Source: Neisseria canis
GTDB lineage: Bacteria > Pseudomonadota > Gammaproteobacteria > Burkholderiales > Neisseriaceae
Assembly: GCF_900636765.1 (NCBI RefSeq)
Contig: NZ_LR134313.1
Coordinates: forward strand, 2,232,001 to 2,296,000
Direction of reading: 5' to 3'
DNA: 64,000 bases
Shown here: piece by piece, positions 60,295-64,000 of the stretch
How the letters are laid out: every line of letters begins with the position of its first letter
How positions within the stretch are numbered: the first letter of the stretch is position 1
Notes under the pieces: model-generated
The model's database searches: none
What the model was told of the DNA's origin: nothing
The model's input: only the letters and a program-made list of their open reading frames with translations
Made by a program: the position numbers and the translations under genes

Positions 60295-61293
60295 TTACGG
60301 CTTCAACAAACTCCGCCACAAAGTTTCTTCCTGATCGGCAATGCCGCGCAAAAAGTCGGCAATCTCGCGGCAGCCTTGCTCGGTCGGCTTTTTGCACTGG
60401 CGCACGCACATGCTGGCAAACTGGCGCCAGTTGTCGCCGATGGCGGTCATCTGCTGCGAAGCGGCCCGCAGAGCCGGGTTGCCGCAGATTTCGGCAGCCT
60501 GTTCAAGAAAATAAGCGTAAAGGTAGCGGAAGCCGGCGCCGCCGGTGCCGATTTCTTCCTGCATGCGCACGATATGGCCGAGGTAAAGTTTCTGATATTT
60601 GGCGCTTTTGCCGCTTTTGGGCAGGCTTTCTATTTTTTTAGCCAGCGTACGTATGCCTTTTACGCCCACGAAAAACACGGGCACCAGCATTTGCTTGGCA
60701 TTTTTGCGGATGGCTGCCTGAATTTTTTCAGACAGGCATTCGTTAATCTGCTTATCCGAAGCCCGGGTGTCGATGTAATACATCAAGCCTTTGGCAGCCA
60801 GTGCGCCTTTGGCGAAGCGGGCACGCTGCAAGTCTTCCGCGGCGCAACGCTGCACACTATCGAACACCGGATCGCTTACCAAATAGTCGCCGCCTTCTTT
60901 GCCGTACACCAAAAGATTGTGCGCGTTGAAATGAAAGCGCATTTCCGGCGGGAAATAAGGCAGCCAGAACACGGAAGTCTGCAAGCCGACCAGTTTGCCT
61001 TGCGCCACGGCAGCGTCCAATGCCGCCTGCCCGGCTTCGGGCGATGAGAATTTTTGCAGCTTGAGCTTGATGCCCAACACTTTGCATATGTTGCGGATAA
61101 TGCCTCTTGGTGCAATCCGGTAGGAAATCAGCGGCATACCGGAAAGCTTCACTATCGGCATATAGATAAAGGTCAGCCCGTGCGCCAGGCCGAACACCAT
61201 GGCTTCGTTCAAATCGCAGCCGTGGTGTTTAAGTAAGGTGGACATCACGCCGCTTTCGCAATGGGCGGTGTGCTGGTGTGAAAATTCAGTCAT
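60295..61293 (-). CDS. BtrH N-terminal-domain protein
   Basis: A 332-residue soluble protein with a BtrH-like N-terminal domain (about residues 8-160): HCESGVMSTLLKHHG with Cys12 as a possible nucleophile, and HFNAHNLLVYGKEGGDYLVSDP with a histidine. BtrH itself transfers an aminoacyl chain in butirosin synthesis. Here, in a dialkylresorcinol/aryl polyene operon, a role as acyltransferase joining the parts or loading the chain is inferred. The C-terminal half is helical and unnamed. It overlaps the upstream gene by 8 bases. A DUS encodes CLSE in frame. Confidence 0.75.
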   Translation of the reverse strand: MTEFSHQHTAHCESGVMSTLLKHHGCDLNEAMVFGLAHGLTFIYMPIVKLSGMPLISYRIAPRGIIRNICKVLGIKLKLQKFSSPEAGQAALDAAVAQGKLVGLQTSVFWLPYFPPEMRFHFNAHNLLVYGKEGGDYLVSDPVFDSVQRCAAEDLQRARFAKGALAAKGLMYYIDTRASDKQINECLSEKIQAAIRKNAKQMLVPVFFVGVKGIRTLAKKIESLPKSGKSAKYQKLYLGHIVRMQEEIGTGGAGFRYLYAYFLEQAAEICGNPALRAASQQMTAIGDNWRQFASMCVRQCKKPTEQGCREIADFLRGIADQEETLWRSLLKP

Positions 61294-61729
61294 GGTTGTG
61301 TTTACCGCTCTGGTGGTTTTTCAGACAGGCATTGTTTTCAAAAGGACGGCGCAAATCATCTATGCCTGTCTGAAACGCTTGTGCATATTTTTCCAGCGTT
61401 TTCAAAGGCAATTTGGCAAATACCTCGGGGCGGAAATGGCGGCGCACCTGCCAGCGCCACAAGCCCGTTACCTGCGCCAGGCTGGCTTCGTCGTGGCGGT
61501 AGCGGTACATATAATAATAAAGCGGCGAGCGTTCTCCATTCAGCACCGCCCGCCGCGCCTGCTCGGTTTGTTCGTCCAAATCGGCCACTGCCTGCTCGGT
61601 TGCATAAGCTTCGTCCCGCCAGCCTGTGCTGGTGGCGGCTTCGTAATGCCCGTTGCGTGTGCCGTAAATCACTTTACGGTGGCCGTGGTAGGTTTTGCTG
61701 TCGTCTTGCGGAATGTCGTCTATCTTCAT
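61286..61729 (-). CDS. Small conserved protein of the pigment operon, function unknown
   Basis: A 147-residue charged, soluble protein beginning MKIDDIPQDDSKTYHGHRKVIYG. No family is certain. It has a histidine/tyrosine-rich N-terminus and a helical C-terminus containing LWRWQVRRHFRPEVF. I recall small proteins like it in aryl polyene clusters but cannot name them. The chosen ATG follows AGGAGG; the frame extends upstream to 61804 inside darB. Two DUS copies lie near the 3' end and encode FQTGI and ACLK. Confidence 0.65.
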   Translation of the reverse strand: MKIDDIPQDDSKTYHGHRKVIYGTRNGHYEAATSTGWRDEAYATEQAVADLDEQTEQARRAVLNGERSPLYYYMYRYRHDEASLAQVTGLWRWQVRRHFRPEVFAKLPLKTLEKYAQAFQTGIDDLRRPFENNACLKNHQSGKHNHD

Positions 61730-61737
61730 CATGCCTC

Positions 61738-62901
61738 CTATGCCTTCACTGCCTCCAGCAGCATAAAGCAGGAAGAAAAGCGCCCGCTTTCCGGCACAAA
61801 ACACAATACTTTCTGCCCGTGCGACACATCAAACGTGCGCATGAATTCTTCAAGGATAATATAAATCGAAGCCGAACCCGTGTTGCCTTTATCGGGCAGG
61901 TTGGTAAACCATTTTTCCAAAGCGATGGGAAAGCCTGCCTTCTCCAGCCCGGCAGCTACTTTGTCGCGGAAAAAGCACGAAGAATAATGCGGCAGAAACC
62001 AATCAATCTCATCGGCGGCCAGCCCGTATTTTTCCATGATGCGCACAATCGGCTTTTCTACTGTGTAATGGACGATATTGTCGTTTAAGAGTTTCACATC
62101 CTGCTTCACCGCCATCACGCTGTGCGTTTCGCGGTAAGCCGCATCAAAAGTTTTGAAGCCCCTGAATTCGCCTCCAACCAGCTCTGCTCCGGCATACATG
62201 CAGACAGGCATTTCATGCGCATAGGAAACCAGCTCGATAAAGCGGATTTTAAAGCTCAAGCCTTGCGGATTGGGGCGGTTGCTCAAATAGGCCGCGCCTG
62301 CACCGTCGGAAAGCATCCAGCGCAGAAAGTCTTTCTCAAAACCGATTTCCGGCCTGGCGTGTTCCAACACTTTTTGCGCCACTTCGCTTTTGAACACTTC
62401 GCCGCGCATAATGGCCGAAGCGGCTTCCGAAGCAGCCGCCACCGCATGCCCGTGTTCGCCCGTGCGCACGCTGTTGTAAGCATATTTCATTGCCACCATG
62501 CCTGCCGCGCACACGCCGGCCGCGGTAGCCACTTCATAAGCGGGCGCGCCCTCCAGCAAACCGTGCAGCATCACGCCCTGCCCCGGCATAATCTGGTCGG
62601 GGTAAGAAGTGCCGCAGGAGAGGCAGCTGATTTCGTGTTTGTCCACCCCTTGTTCAAACAGGCGCTTTACCGCCTCGGCAGCAAGTTCCGTGCCACTATG
62701 GGTCGCCCGGCCGGTTGCCGGGTCTATCGCATAATGGCGGCTCTCAATGCCGTTGGAACGCAAAATCATCTTGCGCACGCGCGAGGGCACATCGCCCGCC
62801 ATGCCCAACACGGCCTCCATTTCATCATTAGAAACGGGAGCATTGGGCAAAAAGGCCGATACCCGGTTGAGATAGACATCCAGTAATTGTTGGTTTTCCA
62901 T
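61738..62901 (-). CDS. darB: DarB-like 3-oxoacyl-ACP synthase III
   Basis: A 387-residue KAS III-type condensing enzyme with an intact triad: Cys131 (AAGVCAAGMVAM), a histidine in WFLPHYSSCFF and an asparagine in KGNTGSASIY. It matches DarB, which joins a beta-ketoacyl thioester with an unsaturated acyl thioester to make a cyclohexanedione on the way to dialkylresorcinols. The partner gene darA lies 55 bases upstream on the same strand, which makes this call much firmer than KAS III alone. Confidence 0.85.
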   Translation of the reverse strand: MENQQLLDVYLNRVSAFLPNAPVSNDEMEAVLGMAGDVPSRVRKMILRSNGIESRHYAIDPATGRATHSGTELAAEAVKRLFEQGVDKHEISCLSCGTSYPDQIMPGQGVMLHGLLEGAPAYEVATAAGVCAAGMVAMKYAYNSVRTGEHGHAVAAASEAASAIMRGEVFKSEVAQKVLEHARPEIGFEKDFLRWMLSDGAGAAYLSNRPNPQGLSFKIRFIELVSYAHEMPVCMYAGAELVGGEFRGFKTFDAAYRETHSVMAVKQDVKLLNDNIVHYTVEKPIVRIMEKYGLAADEIDWFLPHYSSCFFRDKVAAGLEKAGFPIALEKWFTNLPDKGNTGSASIYIILEEFMRTFDVSHGQKVLCFVPESGRFSSCFMLLEAVKA

Positions 62902-62956
62902 TTAATTCGGTTGATTCACTATTAATTTTGAGCCGCAAACGGTTTTCAGACAGGCA

Positions 62957-63865
62957 TTATTCCCCTGAAGGCCCGCTGAAATAAGCCCGCTGTCTGGCCA
63001 GCTTTTCCTGCATCAGCGGCGCCAACAGCCGCTTTAAAACCGCGCTGAGCGGCACCACCGTTAAAATCATGCCAATCAGAAACACGATATAAAACGCCAG
63101 CACGGCATAGCGCGCCCGCTTCGACAGGCGCCCCACCGCCATCACAAGCTTGCCCCAAACAAAAAAGCTGCGCTTGCCCACTTTTTCGCTCATCATCAGC
63201 TTTTCGTCCACTTTCACCGCGCCCATACCGCGGAACAAGCCGCCGTCTAAGGCTTCATCGTTTTGCAAAGCCCCTGCCAAACGGCGTCCGAAACGCGCTG
63301 CGTCCTGCAATTCGTCTTGGCAGATACCCGCCGACGGCAGCCATGGGAAAAGCTGCTTTTTGCCGCTCAGCATCCACGCAGGCGTAGTGATAAAACTGGC
63401 CGCGCTGCTGCATGCGTCGATTTTCACAATATTGCCCACCAGTTTCGCGCCTGCATCTGCCAACAGCTTTTTAACGGTTTCCTGCGCCATCAGCCACATA
63501 TTGCGGCAGCCGATTAAGGTAATCACCGGCGTATCGCGCAAAACCGCCTTAGCGGCCGGATGTTGTAAAAAAGCAGTAACCGGCTGCGCAGGCGACAAAA
63601 ACCACACGGTATAAGCCAACACCACCGCATCATAACGGGTGTGTGCAAATTCAGGCGCGGCGATCGGCTCGGGCTTCAAATGAACGGTTTCTGGGAATGT
63701 GTTGAAAAAACGCCAAAAAGGCCAAGGAAAGGGATACGGTTTTTCGGGCTGAATTGCCAGCATATCCACCGCCACTCCGGCCTGCTGCAAAGGCTTGGCA
63801 AAATTCGCCGCCAATTCGCCCAGCTGGCCGGTTTGCGAGTAATACACCACTAAAACATTTTTCAC
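62957..63865 (-). CDS. darA: DarA-like dialkylresorcinol condensing/aromatising enzyme
   Basis: A 302-residue protein with a flavodoxin-like N-terminus (VLVVYYSQTGQLGELA, a phosphate-binding turn) and a hydrophobic C-terminal region with one or two membrane segments (about residues 250-285). This is the shape of the dialkylresorcinol condensing enzyme DarA, which aromatises the DarB product. It starts at GTG (63863-63865) with a strong GGGGGAA site upstream. It is the first gene of the right-hand pigment operon; its promoter must lie in 63866-63972. Confidence 0.85.
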   Translation of the reverse strand: MKNVLVVYYSQTGQLGELAANFAKPLQQAGVAVDMLAIQPEKPYPFPWPFWRFFNTFPETVHLKPEPIAAPEFAHTRYDAVVLAYTVWFLSPAQPVTAFLQHPAAKAVLRDTPVITLIGCRNMWLMAQETVKKLLADAGAKLVGNIVKIDACSSAASFITTPAWMLSGKKQLFPWLPSAGICQDELQDAARFGRRLAGALQNDEALDGGLFRGMGAVKVDEKLMMSEKVGKRSFFVWGKLVMAVGRLSKRARYAVLAFYIVFLIGMILTVVPLSAVLKRLLAPLMQEKLARQRAYFSGPSGE

Positions 63866-63972
63866 AATTCCCCCGAAACAGATAAATTAATTTGGCAAAT
63901 TTTAACAAAGCAGTATCTTCTAAAGCAAATAAACTTATTTTCGATGCAGGCTGCAATCCGCACTTCTTGCAA

Positions 63973-64000
63973 AAACCCGTTTCCTATAAGAAACGGGTTT
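63973..64000 (-). terminator. Terminator upstream of darA
   Basis: AAACCCGTTTC and GAAACGGGTTT pair over 11 bases around CTATAA. On the minus strand it is followed by a T run, so it should end a leftward transcript coming from beyond the window, leaving darA with its own promoter. No DUS is involved. Confidence 0.7.

Noticed and set aside
61738..62901. darB taken as a second housekeeping fabH
   Set aside because: It is longer than FabH (387 against 319 residues), diverged in sequence and paired with darA, while a standard fabH exists at 38133-39092.

Overview
The window looks like a chromosomal segment of a Neisseriaceae bacterium, most likely Neisseria in the broad sense. The main evidence is the 12-mer TGCCTGTCTGAA, scattered through the sequence both singly and as inverted pairs after genes. 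This is the neisserial DNA uptake sequence (DUS) in the dialect I know as TG-wadDUS (first reported for N. wadsworthii), not the GCCGTCTGAA form of gonococcus and meningococcus. A comE-type competence gene just downstream of an rRNA operon, a quinol-type NorB, and hem, ffh and fab genes of betaproteobacterial type agree. Species assignment is inference.

Layout, left to right. 1-8.9 kb: a truncated acetyltransferase-like gene, tkt, an OPT transporter, ubiJ, a short-chain dehydrogenase-like gene, pheA and a Bcr/CflA exporter. 9.0-11.4 kb: norB behind a perfect 12-3-12 palindrome. 11.4-16.7 kb: hemC, a cold-shock/Excalibur membrane protein, hemD, hemX and hemY, all leftward. 16.8-19 kb: nsrR, divergent from a hemerythrin-like gene and nnrS. 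The norB palindrome has a near match between nsrR and the hemerythrin gene, so these genes form a likely NsrR nitric-oxide regulon. 19-22.4 kb: a DacC-like PBP lacking two catalytic residues, ilvA and comE. 22.6-28 kb: a complete leftward rRNA operon (16S, tRNA-Ile, tRNA-Ala, 23S, 5S).

28.2-39.1 kb: a ccsA/ypjD-like gene, ffh, hemH, pepN, and the fatty-acid genes fabH, fabD and fabG, with a cold-shock/DUF1294 gene wedged between fabH and fabD. 39.2-46.7 kb: a long inverted repeat, an uncharacterised zinc-ribbon membrane protein, erpA, an S24-type repressor, a small secreted protein, argC, and two UbiH-like hydroxylases flanking a RidA-like gene. Four copies, three full-length and one truncated, of a roughly 140-bp MITE-like repeat lie in intergenic gaps at 11.4, 31.6, 34.6 and 39.2 kb.

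47.3-63.9 kb: two leftward blocks of an aryl-polyene/dialkylresorcinol (flexirubin- or arcuflavin-like) pigment gene set. The left block holds a chain-length-factor-like ketosynthase, a ketosynthase and an ACP. The right block holds darA, darB, a small unknown gene, a BtrH-type protein, an MMPL exporter, a halogenase-like flavoprotein, a lipoprotein and a ketosynthase. Housekeeping genes (prfA, tpx, a DUF4230 gene, a DUF4124-like gene, yheS) separate the blocks. Ketoreductase, dehydratase and ammonia-lyase genes expected for such a pathway are not recognisable here and must lie elsewhere if the pathway works. DUS copies inside several of these genes suggest long residence in a neisserial genome.
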